Below, in pieces: positions 1-9,504 of a DNA stretch of 64,000 nt. The notes under the pieces were generated by a model that searched no databases, was not told the origin of the DNA, and saw only the letters and a program-made list of their open reading frames with translations. Source of the stretch: Bacteroidota bacterium (GTDB lineage Bacteria; Bacteroidota; Bacteroidia; Chitinophagales; Chitinophagaceae); the NCBI GenBank assembly GCA_026391455.1, contig JAPLEH010000066.1, positions 1-64,000 on the forward strand, read 5' to 3'. Position numbers and translations under genes: made by a program. How positions within the stretch are numbered: the stretch's first letter is position 1; every line of letters begins with the position of its first letter.

Positions 1-1
1 C

Positions 2-817
2 GTGGTGGAACTGGATGATGCATTGCTGGTGAAAAGTTTCCAGGAAAAAAAATATTATGAAGAAGGGATCATCAATGCCGGATTGTACCTGCTTCATACC
101 GGTAAATTCATGGATGAAGAATTCCCGGATAAATTCTCTTTTGAGAAAGATTATCTCGAAAAAATGTTCCCTGTACGACGCATTTACGGGCAGGTGCAGG
201 ACCATTATTTCATTGATATTGGTATTCCCGAAGATTTTCAGCGGGCACAGACCGAATGGGCCCGCCCTCCCCTGTTGCTGAACCAGGTGGATAAAAGCTG
301 GACCCTCTTTCTCGACCGGGATGGCGTGATCAATCACGAGAAAAAAGAGGAATATGTGCGGAACACTGAAGAGTTTCGCTTTTACGATGGAGTGAAAGAC
401 GCCCTTTATCAGTTCGGCCAGCGATTTGGGAAAATCATCGTGGTCACCAACCAGCGGGGAGTAAGCAAGGGTTTGATGACCGAACAGGACCTCACGTCTA
501 TTCATGCATTCATGGTCAGTGAAGTGGAAGAGGCTGGTGGCCGAATAGATGCTATTTTTTACTGTACCAGCCTCGATAATGCACATCCTGACCGCAAACC
601 CAATCCCGGTATGGCCTATCATGCACTGAATCAGTTTCCGGATATTGATCTTTCCAAAAGTATTATTGCAGGAAATAAGCCCAGTGATATGCTGTTTGGC
701 CGGAATGCCGGAATGTATACAGTATTTATTGCCAGTACCAACCCGGAACAGCCCTTCCCCCACCCCGATATGGATGCCCGTTTTGATTCACTGGCCAATT
801 TTGCGAAAGCTTTATAA
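2..817 (+). CDS. Nucleotidyltransferase / HAD-IIIA heptose phosphatase fusion, 5'-truncated
   Basis: Only the C-terminal 271 residues are visible; the gene runs in from upstream of the window. The first 90 or so residues are the tail of a sugar-phosphate nucleotidyltransferase (the FIDIGIPEDFQRAQ ending is typical). The remainder is a HAD-IIIA phosphatase of the GmhB type: FLDRDGVIN carries the DxD nucleophile pair, VTNQRGVSKG is motif II, KPNPGM supplies the motif III lysine, and IAGNKPSDM is the motif IV region (the usual GDK reads GNK). Such fusions make ADP/GDP-heptose precursors for LPS or S-layer glycans. Its place just upstream of a polysaccharide export operon fits that role. The exact sugar is inferred. 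Confidence 0.85.
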   Translation: MVELDDALLVKSFQEKKYYEEGIINAGLYLLHTGKFMDEEFPDKFSFEKDYLEKMFPVRRIYGQVQDHYFIDIGIPEDFQRAQTEWARPPLLLNQVDKSWTLFLDRDGVINHEKKEEYVRNTEEFRFYDGVKDALYQFGQRFGKIIVVTNQRGVSKGLMTEQDLTSIHAFMVSEVEEAGGRIDAIFYCTSLDNAHPDRKPNPGMAYHALNQFPDIDLSKSIIAGNKPSDMLFGRNAGMYTVFIASTNPEQPFPHPDMDARFDSLANFAKAL

Positions 818-933
818 AAAATAGTAAAATTTATTGCGGCTTTTTGCGTTACAGCCCTGTTCCTGTTGGGAGTGCAACCCCATCGCGGACAAAAACATCC
901 TACTAAATTGTAACTTAGCTTAAACTATTTCGG

Positions 934-1917
934 GTGAAGATATCTATGACTCGCTTCCTTTTTATCCTTTCGTTAGTATTTGGGCTGGCCCTGCAATCCG
1001 GCGCCCAGAAAATAAGTGCATCCGACCTTAAAAAACTAAGGATCAAAGAGGATTCCCTGAAAGACTATGCTGAATATTTAAATACGGATTCCCTGCCGGA
1101 AGACCGGATGATATCAGACAGCTTTTTCACCAAAACCCTTGTAAGGGCCCTTCAGATCAAACATTCCTTTTATTATCCTTTTGATTCGGTATGGGGTATA
1201 TCTAAACTTTACGCCCCGGATACCAGCTTTCGCATCATCACCTGGTCACTCCTTTACGACGAGAATCATTATGTGCGGCAGCGGGGTGCTATTCAGTTCC
1301 GCACTCCTGATGGTTCATTAAAACTGCTTCCGTTGAGAGATGTGTCTGAATTCACTGATACACCGGAGGATTCTGTTCGGGGTCGTGGCAATTGGATCGG
1401 GGCTATGTATTATAACATCATCAAAAAACAATACAAGGGCAAGAACTATTATACGCTTTTTGGCTTTGATCATAACAGTTTCAAGAGCAGTAAAAAATGG
1501 ATGGAAGTGCTCACCTTCAATGAAAAAAACGAACCGGTATTTGGCGGGCCTTATTTCAGCTATGCAAAGGACAGTATTCCCAAACCGGATAAATACCGTT
1601 TTAGTATTGAATATAAAAAAGGTGCACGCGTACTGGTGGATTATATCGCCGATATGGATATGATACTGGTGGATCACTTGGTATCAGACGATAATAATGC
1701 AAACCCCGATCTGCCCTGGACCTTTGTACCGGATGGTGACCAGGAAGGTTTTAAATGGGAAAATGGCAAATGGGTGCATATCGACAAAGTATTCACCTTT
1801 AAGCTCCAGGATGGGCAGGCTCCCGTTGGCGATCCGCTGATGGATTATAAAGGGAATAAGAACGAGCAAAAGCTACAGGAGAAATCGGATAAGAATAAAG
1901 GTAAAAAGGATAATTAG
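934..1917 (+). CDS. Secreted hypothetical protein
   Basis: A 327-residue protein with a signal peptide (hydrophobic FLFILSLVFGLALQ, cleavage likely after SGAQ). The start used is GTG at 934; ATG at 946 would shorten it by four residues and is equally possible. The mature part is rich in Asp, Lys and aromatic residues and ends in a lysine-rich tail (EKSDKNKGKKDN). I recognise no catalytic motif. Proteins of this general look are frequent in Bacteroidota and have no assigned function. It lies between the heptose gene and the ABC exporter but with spacers of about 110 bp on both sides, so it need not share their operon. Confidence 0.85.
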   Translation: MKISMTRFLFILSLVFGLALQSGAQKISASDLKKLRIKEDSLKDYAEYLNTDSLPEDRMISDSFFTKTLVRALQIKHSFYYPFDSVWGISKLYAPDTSFRIITWSLLYDENHYVRQRGAIQFRTPDGSLKLLPLRDVSEFTDTPEDSVRGRGNWIGAMYYNIIKKQYKGKNYYTLFGFDHNSFKSSKKWMEVLTFNEKNEPVFGGPYFSYAKDSIPKPDKYRFSIEYKKGARVLVDYIADMDMILVDHLVSDDNNANPDLPWTFVPDGDQEGFKWENGKWVHIDKVFTFKLQDGQAPVGDPLMDYKGNKNEQKLQEKSDKNKGKKDN

Positions 1918-2024
1918 CCACTCGCTGACCAAATACAGCTTACCCCTGAGCAGGGTCATTTTACGGGTATGTAATCCGCTCTGGCACTTCCAGTTTCAAT
2001 CTCCAATGGGTATCTTTACAGCGC

Positions 2025-2849
2025 ATGGAGAAATTCACGACGATCATTCAGCCGGCCTCCCGGTTATCGCCCGGGTTCAGGGAACTCTGGCAATACCGTG
2101 AATTGTTTTATTTCTTCACCTGGCGGGATATCAAGATCAAATACAAGCAGACCTGGCTGGGCATCGGATGGGCCCTGGTGCAACCCCTCGCCATGATGGT
2201 GATCTTCACCTTTCTTTTTGCCCGCACCTGGCATATAGACAGTACCCCGCTTAAATACCCCGTTTTTGTAATGGCAGGGCTTATTTGCTGGAATCTATTC
2301 AACCAATCGGTATCCCAGGCGGGTGAAAGTATGCTCCGCCATGCCGGGATCATCAGTAAAGTATATTTTCCGCGGCTCATCATACCCGGATCCGTCGTGC
2401 TGGCGGCTTTATTCGATTTCCTGATGGCCTTTATTATTTTTATTGTCCTCTGTCTGTTTTTCGGTCAGGCATTACCGTTAGTTTTTTGGTTGTATTTGCC
2501 GGTGGCGATTATACTGCTGGTACTGGCTGCATTGGGTGCCGGGACACTGCTGGCCACGCTTACTATCCGGTACCGCGATTTCCGTTATATCGCCCCTTTT
2601 CTGTTACAGGTCATCTTTTTTACCTCCCAGATCATTTACCCCCTTCAGGCAATCAATGATATTCGTATACAATATGTTCTCGCCTTAAACCCGTTGAATG
2701 GAGTTATTGAATTATTTCGCGGTTCCCTCGGAGGGAATCAGCCGGATTTGACAATCGCAGGTATCAGTTTTGCCGCTGCTTTATTATCATTGATAACCGG
2801 TTTATACATTTTCAAAAAAACAGAATCCCGTTTTGCTGATCTTGCCTGA
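2025..2849 (+). CDS. wzm: Polysaccharide ABC transporter permease (Wzm/TagG type)
   Basis: This 274-residue inner-membrane protein has the ABC-2 permease layout: a cytoplasmic N-terminal stretch with the WRDIKIKYKQTWLGIGWALVQP amphipathic region (here split for length), then about six hydrophobic segments. It would form the channel that exports undecaprenyl-linked O-antigen or similar glycan. The stop codon overlaps the ATG of the ATPase gene by one base (TGATG), which indicates translational coupling. It opens a seven-gene operon of methyltransferases and glycosyltransferases. The TATCTTTA sequence about 15 bases upstream of the ATG resembles a Bacteroidota -7 box, but it is close to the start codon. 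Confidence 0.92.
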   Translation: MEKFTTIIQPASRLSPGFRELWQYRELFYFFTWRDIKIKYKQTWLGIGWALVQPLAMMVIFTFLFARTWHIDSTPLKYPVFVMAGLICWNLFNQSVSQAGESMLRHAGIISKVYFPRLIIPGSVVLAALFDFLMAFIIFIVLCLFFGQALPLVFWLYLPVAIILLVLAALGAGTLLATLTIRYRDFRYIAPFLLQVIFFTSQIIYPLQAINDIRIQYVLALNPLNGVIELFRGSLGGNQPDLTIAGISFAAALLSLITGLYIFKKTESRFADLA

Positions 2850-4099
2850 TGAAACCCGCTATTGATATACAACACCTGGGCAAAACCTATACGCTGCAAG
2901 CTTCAACGCCTTATATGTCGTTACGCGATGCATTGACGGGCTCTGTAAAAAATATATTCCAGTCGGAGAAAAGAAATAAAGAACAATACCATGCACTGGA
3001 TGATATCAACCTGGTGGTACAACCGGGCGAACGGGTGGGCATTATTGGGCGTAATGGTGCCGGTAAAAGTACCCTGTTGAAGATCATCAGCCGCATCACC
3101 CCTCCTACCACGGGCAAAGCCATTATTCGCGGACGGGTGGGAAGCCTGCTCGAAGTAGGAACCGGATTTCATCCTGAACTTACCGGGCGTGAGAATATTT
3201 ACCTCAATGGATCCATACTCGGTTTGAAAAAAGCAGAGATCAAAAAGCAGGAAGCTGCGATCATCGAATTCAGTGGTGTGGAGAAATTCATCAATACTCC
3301 TCTGAAACATTACAGTACCGGTATGGAGTTGCGACTGGCTTTTTCTGTGGCAGCACACCTCGAGCCGGAGATATTATTGATTGATGAAGTGCTGGCGGTG
3401 GGTGATATTGAATTCCAACAGAAATGTATTGGCAAAATGGAAGAAGTGAGTAAAAGCCATGGCCGTACCATTTTATTTGTAACCCATAATATGGACAGTC
3501 TGCGAAAATTCTGTCCTCAAACGATGTTACTGGATAAAGGCAAACTGATCGCGCTGGGGGCTACGGAACAGGTCATAGCTCAATACGTATCCAAACATTT
3601 GCAGACCAATGCCACGATGGAATGGGAAAATGGGGTGGCCTCCCCTAACCGGGATGTGTTACTGCACCGTGCTATTTTGCACGATGATAATGGAGTAAGC
3701 CGCTCCCGTTATGATACAACGGAAAAAGTCGGCATCAGTATGGAATATGAAGTGCTGAGCGAACAGGTACGTTTCACACATGGCATCAATGTATACAACC
3801 AGGAAAATGTGAATATTTTTAATGCACATGATGTACAACCCGATCATCATCCATTGAAGAAAAAAGGGAAGTACAAGGCTACGGCCTGGATACCGGGGCA
3901 TTTGCTTCCGGAAGGTATCTTCAGTATCAGTTTAGCTTTATTCCTGCCCAACCCGGTGGATATACTCATTCATGAACAAAAAGCACTCAGTTTCGAAATG
4001 TATACCGATTTTGCAAAATTGACAGCACGTGGTCAGTATGCCGCCGATTTTCCGGGAGTCATCCGGCCCTTGTTGCAATGGGAATTATCATCACACTAA
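2849..4099 (+). CDS. wzt: Polysaccharide ABC transporter ATPase with C-terminal glycan-binding domain (Wzt type)
   Basis: This protein has 416 residues. The nucleotide-binding domain has Walker A GRNGAGKST at 67-75, the signature YSTGM at 155-159, Walker B EILLIDE at 174-180 and the switch histidine in THN near 213. Residues of about 255-416 form an extra beta-rich domain like the Wzt carbohydrate-binding domain, which in E. coli O8/O9a recognises the modified non-reducing end of the finished chain before export. The family length without this domain is about 250, so its presence is clear. The four methyltransferases nearby make a methylated chain terminus plausible (inference). Confidence 0.93.
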   Translation: MKPAIDIQHLGKTYTLQASTPYMSLRDALTGSVKNIFQSEKRNKEQYHALDDINLVVQPGERVGIIGRNGAGKSTLLKIISRITPPTTGKAIIRGRVGSLLEVGTGFHPELTGRENIYLNGSILGLKKAEIKKQEAAIIEFSGVEKFINTPLKHYSTGMELRLAFSVAAHLEPEILLIDEVLAVGDIEFQQKCIGKMEEVSKSHGRTILFVTHNMDSLRKFCPQTMLLDKGKLIALGATEQVIAQYVSKHLQTNATMEWENGVASPNRDVLLHRAILHDDNGVSRSRYDTTEKVGISMEYEVLSEQVRFTHGINVYNQENVNIFNAHDVQPDHHPLKKKGKYKATAWIPGHLLPEGIFSISLALFLPNPVDILIHEQKALSFEMYTDFAKLTARGQYAADFPGVIRPLLQWELSSH

Positions 4100-4105
4100 A
4101 ACAAT

Positions 4106-4741
4106 ATGCTGGGCTTAACCAAACATACCAACTATAAACTGCGTGATATTGATGCCGGCCATCACCGGGTCACGTATAAAGGTATTCCGGCCATCAAGTG
4201 CCCGTTTGATTATGTGCTGTACCAGATGCTAATCATGCAGGTACAGCCTGATCTGATCATTGAGATCGGTACTAACAAAGGCGGAACCACGCTTTACCTG
4301 GCAGACCTTTTGCAACTAAACGGAAAGGGCGAGATTCATACGATCGATATTTCCACCAATGAAGAAGACGCTTCACTCCATCAGCATCCGCGCACCCGCG
4401 TTTTCAAACAGGGTTACGAAGGGTATGACACCTCCATTCTTTCCGCGTATTCAACGATATTGGTGATCGAAGACGGTTCGCATATGTATGAAGATGTACT
4501 GGCCAGTTTGAAGAAATTCGGTCCTTTTGTTACACCCGGCTCCTATTTCATTGCTGAAGATGGGATTGTGAATGAACTGGGAAAAGAAAAATTATTCAAT
4601 GGTGGCCCGCAACGGGCTATTCGTGAATTTTTGCAACAGGAAACCAGCTTTGAGACTGACCGCTACTGGTGTGATTTTTTCGGCCCAAATGCCACATTCA
4701 ATGTAAATGGTTATTTAAAAAAAATAGCAACAACCCGATGA
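4106..4741 (+). CDS. CmcI/RhmM-like SAM methyltransferase
   Basis: A 211-residue protein of the cephalosporin hydroxylase/rhamnosyl O-methyltransferase family. EIGTNKGGT at 53-61 is the SAM-binding motif I, and EDGSHMYEDV at 122-131 plus EDG at 151-153 carry the metal and acceptor-site acids typical of the family. The C-terminal NATFNVNGYLKK matches the usual ending. It starts 6 bases after wzt and overlaps the next gene by ATGA, so it is part of the operon. Members O-methylate sugars in cell-wall glycans; the likely job here is methylation of the exported polysaccharide. The target sugar cannot be told from sequence. Confidence 0.85.
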   Translation: MLGLTKHTNYKLRDIDAGHHRVTYKGIPAIKCPFDYVLYQMLIMQVQPDLIIEIGTNKGGTTLYLADLLQLNGKGEIHTIDISTNEEDASLHQHPRTRVFKQGYEGYDTSILSAYSTILVIEDGSHMYEDVLASLKKFGPFVTPGSYFIAEDGIVNELGKEKLFNGGPQRAIREFLQQETSFETDRYWCDFFGPNATFNVNGYLKKIATTR

Positions 4742-5562
4742 GCAGGCAACCACAATGGACTGGCGAAAGGTTGGAGACATTCATACAGAATGAATCCACC
4801 ATAGAACACCTGCATCGGTATGCACTTGCTGCATCGCTGGTATCAGGGAAGGCCGTACTGGACATTGCTTGCGGATCGGGTTATGGAACGGCCCTGCTGG
4901 CGCAACATGCCGCAGAGGTTACGGGCATGGATATTGACCCGCTTACTATAGAAAAAGCTAAGACAACTTATAAACATAATAATATCCGTTTTGAAACGGC
5001 ATCGACAGAGCAAATACCGTCTGCCGATGATAGTTTTGATGTGGTGGTGAGTTTTGAAACTCTGGAACACACCGATGCACAGGAAGCGATGCTACGTGAA
5101 ATAAAACGCGTACTCAGGCCGGGAGGTTTACTGATACTTTCCACACCGGAGAAAAAAAATTATTCGGATAAGACCGGCTATCAAAATCCTTTTCATAAGA
5201 AAGAATTATACCGGCATGAACTGGAATCCTTACTCCGCGGTCATTTCAGCCATTTCGCTCTTTACACACAGCAGATGACTCTGTCTTCTGTTATCACCGG
5301 CGCATCAGGAAACGGATTTCAGCAATACAGTGGCAATTTTTCATCGGTTGAAAAAATCACAGCACCGGAAGCCCTTTATTATGTGGCGTTGGCGGCAGAT
5401 AACGAATTGCCTTCATTACCCAATAGTGTATTCACCGGTGATTCAGTATGGGAACAGGCATTGCTGCAACGGGAAAAAATGGTAACAGGTACCATCACCT
5501 ACCGGTTGGGCCATGTGTTATTATACCCTTTTAAATTGATCAGGCAACTGTTTAAAAAATAA
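4738..5562 (+). CDS. Class I SAM-dependent methyltransferase
   Basis: A 274-residue protein with a Rossmann-type methyltransferase domain: VLDIACGSGYGTALLA at about 40-55 is motif I, GMDIDPLTIEKA gives the acidic residue that binds the SAM ribose, and SFDVVVSFETLEH followed by LRPGGLLILSTPE are motifs II and III of the UbiE/Methyltransf_11 type. The C-terminal 90 residues are less conserved and probably bind the acceptor. The ATG overlaps the previous stop (ATGA). In this operon it probably modifies a sugar or lipid-linked glycan. Confidence 0.88.
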   Translation: MSRQPQWTGERLETFIQNESTIEHLHRYALAASLVSGKAVLDIACGSGYGTALLAQHAAEVTGMDIDPLTIEKAKTTYKHNNIRFETASTEQIPSADDSFDVVVSFETLEHTDAQEAMLREIKRVLRPGGLLILSTPEKKNYSDKTGYQNPFHKKELYRHELESLLRGHFSHFALYTQQMTLSSVITGASGNGFQQYSGNFSSVEKITAPEALYYVALAADNELPSLPNSVFTGDSVWEQALLQREKMVTGTITYRLGHVLLYPFKLIRQLFKK

Positions 5563-5571
5563 AGCCGTCGC

Positions 5572-6492
5572 ATGATCCGTATTTCCGTCATCATACCGAA
5601 TTATAATCATGCTCCTTTTCTGCAGCAGCGGATCGAGTCGGTGTTGTCACAAACCAATGCACCTGCTGAAGTGATATTGCTGGATGATGCGTCCACGGAC
5701 GAAAGTGTTTCGATCATTGAAAAATTCCGGCAGCATCCACTGGTCAGTCATATTTGTATAAATGAAAAGAACAGTGGCTCCCCTTTTCAGCAATGGCAAA
5801 AAGGAGTAAGTATCGCAAAATATGAGTGGGTATGGTTAGCAGAGAGCGATGATCATTGTCAGCCCTATTTTTTGGAAAAGGCGGCGGCGGCAATACTTGA
5901 ACATCCCGGTGCAGGAATTTTTTATTGTGATTCTGTAAAAGATCCTGGTAACACCCTTTTTTCAACGGAGAAAAACCGGTTTTTTCAAACAGATAAATGG
6001 AATGAAACCTATTCGATCAATGGAAAAGCGGAGATCGCATCCTGGCTGGGTCTACGATGTACCATCAACAATGCGAGTGCAGTATTGATCCGAAAAGATC
6101 TGTTGCTGGAATGTATCAGGGAAGTTTCCCAATACCGGTATCATGGTGATTGGTTTTGCTACCTGTATGCGGCATACCGGTCGGATATCCTGTATTCGCC
6201 GGAACCGATGAACACATACCGGGTGCATAGCAGTGGCATTAGTGGAAGCCTTCCGGAGGATGGCCGTGACCAGACAGAGTGTTTTCGTATTCTATCCTAT
6301 ATTCAATCGCTGACAGATATCGATACGAAACAACTGATCAAACGATTTACATTGGTGCATTTACGTTCCGGATTGATATCCGGGCGTAAGCAACGACAAC
6401 CATTTTACGGAATTAATAATAAGCTGGCGCGAAGGGTTTTTGCGATTTTATTAAAAAACCGATTTTCGTTTAACACCAAAAAGAACGCATGA
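5572..6492 (+). CDS. Glycosyltransferase family 2
   Basis: A 306-residue GT-A fold enzyme. ISVIIPNYNHAPFL at the N-terminus, LLDDAS at 36-41 and WLAESDD at 88-94 are the nucleotide-binding and DxD-type metal motifs of family 2. The middle (NNASAVLIRKDLL and YRYHGDWFCYLYA) resembles O-antigen rhamnosyl- or glucosyltransferases. No membrane segment is evident. It overlaps the next gene by ATGA. It would add one sugar to the lipid-linked repeat on the cytoplasmic face; donor and acceptor are unknown. Confidence 0.9.
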   Translation: MIRISVIIPNYNHAPFLQQRIESVLSQTNAPAEVILLDDASTDESVSIIEKFRQHPLVSHICINEKNSGSPFQQWQKGVSIAKYEWVWLAESDDHCQPYFLEKAAAAILEHPGAGIFYCDSVKDPGNTLFSTEKNRFFQTDKWNETYSINGKAEIASWLGLRCTINNASAVLIRKDLLLECIREVSQYRYHGDWFCYLYAAYRSDILYSPEPMNTYRVHSSGISGSLPEDGRDQTECFRILSYIQSLTDIDTKQLIKRFTLVHLRSGLISGRKQRQPFYGINNKLARRVFAILLKNRFSFNTKKNA

Positions 6493-7790
6493 CCATTTGT
6501 TTTGTTTCTGATGGAAGGCCCGGTCAGGTGGGAGGAATTGCTTCTTTTCATACCCATATCGCATCGCTGCTTACCGGGGCGGGTCATACGGTGATTGTGC
6601 TGTATATTTCAGATTCGGGTGAAGAAACGAAAAAGGAAGAAGGTTTGCTCACTACCGTGATCACCGGTAAGCATTATGCAAGTCATTTGGCAAAATGGAA
6701 ACCCTATTTCCGGCCCGGTGGATTCAATGCGCCAAACTGGATCGCCATGGGAATGTGTGTACGTGAATGGCTGCTCACCAATCATATTCTTTACCAGGTA
6801 GATATTATTGAAGTAACGGATTATGGCGGTTTGGGTATTTTTCTTTGCGATGCTGAATTGCCCCCTGTTATCGTCACCGGTCACGGAAGTCTGATGCAAT
6901 TCCGAACATTTAATTTTATAGGACAGGATGATAATGCGCAGGTAGTACAGAATTTAGAACGCTTGTCATACCAATATGCAGATGGCGTAATCGTACACAG
7001 CCAGTTGAATAAAGAAAACCTGCAACAGCTTTTTCCTGATAATTATATTGCTGAAGCATTGATGCCCTGGGTACACACCCGCATAACAAATGTGCCGACA
7101 GCGTCAGGAAACCTGCTCACCATTGGCGGACTGCAGCCTGTTAAGGGAGTATATACTGCTTTGGAAACCTTGGAATTACTGAAGAAGAAATCAACACCCT
7201 GCTTATGGCAATGGATCGGGGGCAATACCTGGCTTGCGAAAGATTACCGGTCCGTGGCCGATGATCTGGAGCAACAATATCCGGATAGCTGGCAACAACA
7301 ATTTCAATGGCTCCGTGAATTACCGTTTGAAGAAACACAAAGAACATTAGCTGCTGCTTCGTTGGTGGTAATACCAGCTTTGTTTGAGACCTTCAATTAT
7401 GTTGCACTGGAAGCTGCCGCTAATCGTAAAGCGTTGCTCATAACGGAGGGCACGGGTGCTGCGGCCTTCTTTAAACATGGACATAGTGCCTGGATCGTAC
7501 CATCCAATGATCCGGCGGCCATGGCTGAGGCAATCTCCTATCTCATGGAAAGACCAGATTTGCGGCAACAACTGGGAGAAAATGCATTAACACAAATACA
7601 ACAACAATTTACAGCGGCAGCGATCGTGGTCAGCCGTTTACAAGTGTATAAATCCATTCTTCACCGAACCAGAAAGGGGCAGCCAGGAATACATCCTTCG
7701 CTCCAATTCCTGAACAAGTACCAGACATTTAGCAGAAAATTGTACTATTGTACCCGTCGTGTACTTAAAAAATTAGCAGGGAGAAAATAA
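6489..7790 (+). CDS. Glycosyltransferase family 4 (GT-B)
   Basis: A 433-residue GT-B enzyme. The N-terminal domain opens with CFVSDGRPGQVGGIASF, the glycine-rich acceptor-side loop. The C-terminal domain has LLTIGGLQPVKGV, the start of the second Rossmann fold, and PALFETFNYVALEAAANRKALL around residue 300 (the EX7E motif region, split here). The C-terminal basic tail (SRKLYYCTRRVLKKLAGRK) may dock on the membrane. It overlaps both neighbours by one to four bases. It is one of two retaining family 4 enzymes in this polysaccharide operon. Confidence 0.9.
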   Translation: MTICFVSDGRPGQVGGIASFHTHIASLLTGAGHTVIVLYISDSGEETKKEEGLLTTVITGKHYASHLAKWKPYFRPGGFNAPNWIAMGMCVREWLLTNHILYQVDIIEVTDYGGLGIFLCDAELPPVIVTGHGSLMQFRTFNFIGQDDNAQVVQNLERLSYQYADGVIVHSQLNKENLQQLFPDNYIAEALMPWVHTRITNVPTASGNLLTIGGLQPVKGVYTALETLELLKKKSTPCLWQWIGGNTWLAKDYRSVADDLEQQYPDSWQQQFQWLRELPFEETQRTLAAASLVVIPALFETFNYVALEAAANRKALLITEGTGAAAFFKHGHSAWIVPSNDPAAMAEAISYLMERPDLRQQLGENALTQIQQQFTAAAIVVSRLQVYKSILHRTRKGQPGIHPSLQFLNKYQTFSRKLYYCTRRVLKKLAGRK

Positions 7791-8407
7791 TGTTACCATT
7801 TTTCAGAAAAAAGAAGAAAAGCCTGGCGGATATATTCCATCATATCTATTACAAAACAGATTGGTGGAAAGCTACTGGTACAGGTTCGGGCCCCGGCTCT
7901 ACCCTTTCACATACTCAAAATATCCGTACACAACTACCAGCTTTATTGCAATCGATACAAGCTGGCTCTTTGCTTGATGCACCATGTGGTGATCTGAACT
8001 GGATGAGTCATGTGGACCTGGGTGCTATTCAATACACGGGTGCTGATATCGTAGAGAAGCTCATACGGGATAATCAGCAGAAATTTCCGGATAAAAAATT
8101 CATCGTAGCCAATATTATCGAAGATGACCTTCCTGTCGCAGATGTGGTGCTTTGCCGGGACTGTTTTATTCATTTATCAAATAAAATGATCGTCAGTGCC
8201 ATTCAGAATTTCAAGCGCTGTGGTATCCGGTATCTGCTTACGAATACCTATCATTTTATTGGTGAAAATAAAGATATTGAACCCGGTCGTTTCCGGATGA
8301 TCAATCTGGAACTTCCCCCCTTTTCAATGCCCAAACCGCTAACAGAAATAGCCGAAGAATATACCAGTGGTTACCCGGATAAACAACTTGCTCTCTGGAA
8401 ACTATAA
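7790..8407 (+). CDS. Class I SAM-dependent methyltransferase
   Basis: A 205-residue protein. LLDAPCGDLNWM is motif I, YTGADIVEKLI gives the acid that contacts SAM, and ADVVLCRDCFIHLS is the motif II region with the post-II HLS. It belongs to small bacterial methyltransferases often found in O-antigen clusters. The ATG overlaps the previous TAA by one base and the next gene begins 2 bases after its stop, so co-translation is likely. This is the third methyltransferase in the operon, which suggests a glycan with several methyl groups or different methylated residues. Confidence 0.85.
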   Translation: MLPFFRKKKKSLADIFHHIYYKTDWWKATGTGSGPGSTLSHTQNIRTQLPALLQSIQAGSLLDAPCGDLNWMSHVDLGAIQYTGADIVEKLIRDNQQKFPDKKFIVANIIEDDLPVADVVLCRDCFIHLSNKMIVSAIQNFKRCGIRYLLTNTYHFIGENKDIEPGRFRMINLELPPFSMPKPLTEIAEEYTSGYPDKQLALWKL

Positions 8408-8409
8408 TA

Positions 8410-9504
8410 ATGCTTAAGACCGGTTCACATATTTTGTTGCTTTGCTCCAGGCTCGATCTGCCGGGAGGTATCGAACGTGCCGTGGTGAATACGGCTGGTT
8501 TATTTGCAGAAAAAGGTCACCGGGTTACGTTATTGATTCTCGATGAAACAAAAGATAGTTTTTATCCCCTGCATCCTGAAGTGGAATTGGTACAGTTGCC
8601 TCTATCCTTTGGAATTACCCAGGAAGGGAATGTGATTACCCGGAAAATAAAATTACTCAGTGATGTTTTGAAACTGCGGCGTACTTTGAAAGCGATGATA
8701 CCTGACCTTATCATTGCATCTGAATATCCTTTTGCGGCGGCTGCGATATTGGCCGGTTCAAACAAATTTGCCAAAGTGGTATCCTGGGAGCATCACCATT
8801 ACTACGAGCTAAAACGAAATCTGTTTTGGAATAAGATTTTCCGGCTCACTTATCCCAGACTTCATGGTGTGGTTTGTCTGAATAAAGATGAGCAACGTTT
8901 ATTCGCCACCATCAACAACCATCCGGTGGTGATTCCCAATTTTATCCGACCTGAAATTGGACAACGAAACAGTAACAAAATCATACTTACAGTGGCAAGG
9001 CTTACGGCTGTAAAGGGAATAGCTCATTTACTGATTACAGCCAACGAAGTGTTGAAAGCTAGGCCCGACTGGCAATGGAAAATCATTGGGGATGGTGATT
9101 TACGGGAAGAATTATTGAATTTTATTGAAAAAAACAAATTGACTTCCCGCCTGATTGTTCAATCCCCTTCCAGTCATGCCATCAGTAATGAATATCAGCA
9201 GGCTGCGATTTATGTAATGACATCGGTAAATGAATGTTTTCCTATGACTTTGCTGGAAGCTCAAATGGCCGGTTTGCCCTGTGTGGCATTTGATTGTGAA
9301 TCAGGTCCCCGTCATATCATTGCTTCCGGTACTGGTTTGTTGATCCCGAAAGAAGATACAGTAAGCATGAGCCAAGCAATACTTAATTTGATCGATAATG
9401 ACTCACTACGTCAAGAAATGGGTGCTGCGGCCAGAGAAAATGTAAAGCAATTTGCCCCGGACAAAATCTACTCGCTTTGGCATGAGCAGGTTTTTACCCT
9501 TTGA
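8410..9504 (+). CDS. Glycosyltransferase family 4 (GT-B)
   Basis: A 364-residue retaining GT-B enzyme. LDLPGGIERAVVNTA at the N-terminus is the acceptor-domain glycine loop. ILTVARLTAVKGI starts the donor domain, and VNECFPMTLLEAQMAGLP with CESGPRHII forms the EX7E donor-binding site seen in capsular and O-antigen family 4 enzymes. It is the last gene of the operon; its last 11 bases overlap the 3' end of the convergent methyltransferase gene, and no hairpin terminator is seen between them. Confidence 0.9.
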   Translation: MLKTGSHILLLCSRLDLPGGIERAVVNTAGLFAEKGHRVTLLILDETKDSFYPLHPEVELVQLPLSFGITQEGNVITRKIKLLSDVLKLRRTLKAMIPDLIIASEYPFAAAAILAGSNKFAKVVSWEHHHYYELKRNLFWNKIFRLTYPRLHGVVCLNKDEQRLFATINNHPVVIPNFIRPEIGQRNSNKIILTVARLTAVKGIAHLLITANEVLKARPDWQWKIIGDGDLREELLNFIEKNKLTSRLIVQSPSSHAISNEYQQAAIYVMTSVNECFPMTLLEAQMAGLPCVAFDCESGPRHIIASGTGLLIPKEDTVSMSQAILNLIDNDSLRQEMGAAARENVKQFAPDKIYSLWHEQVFTL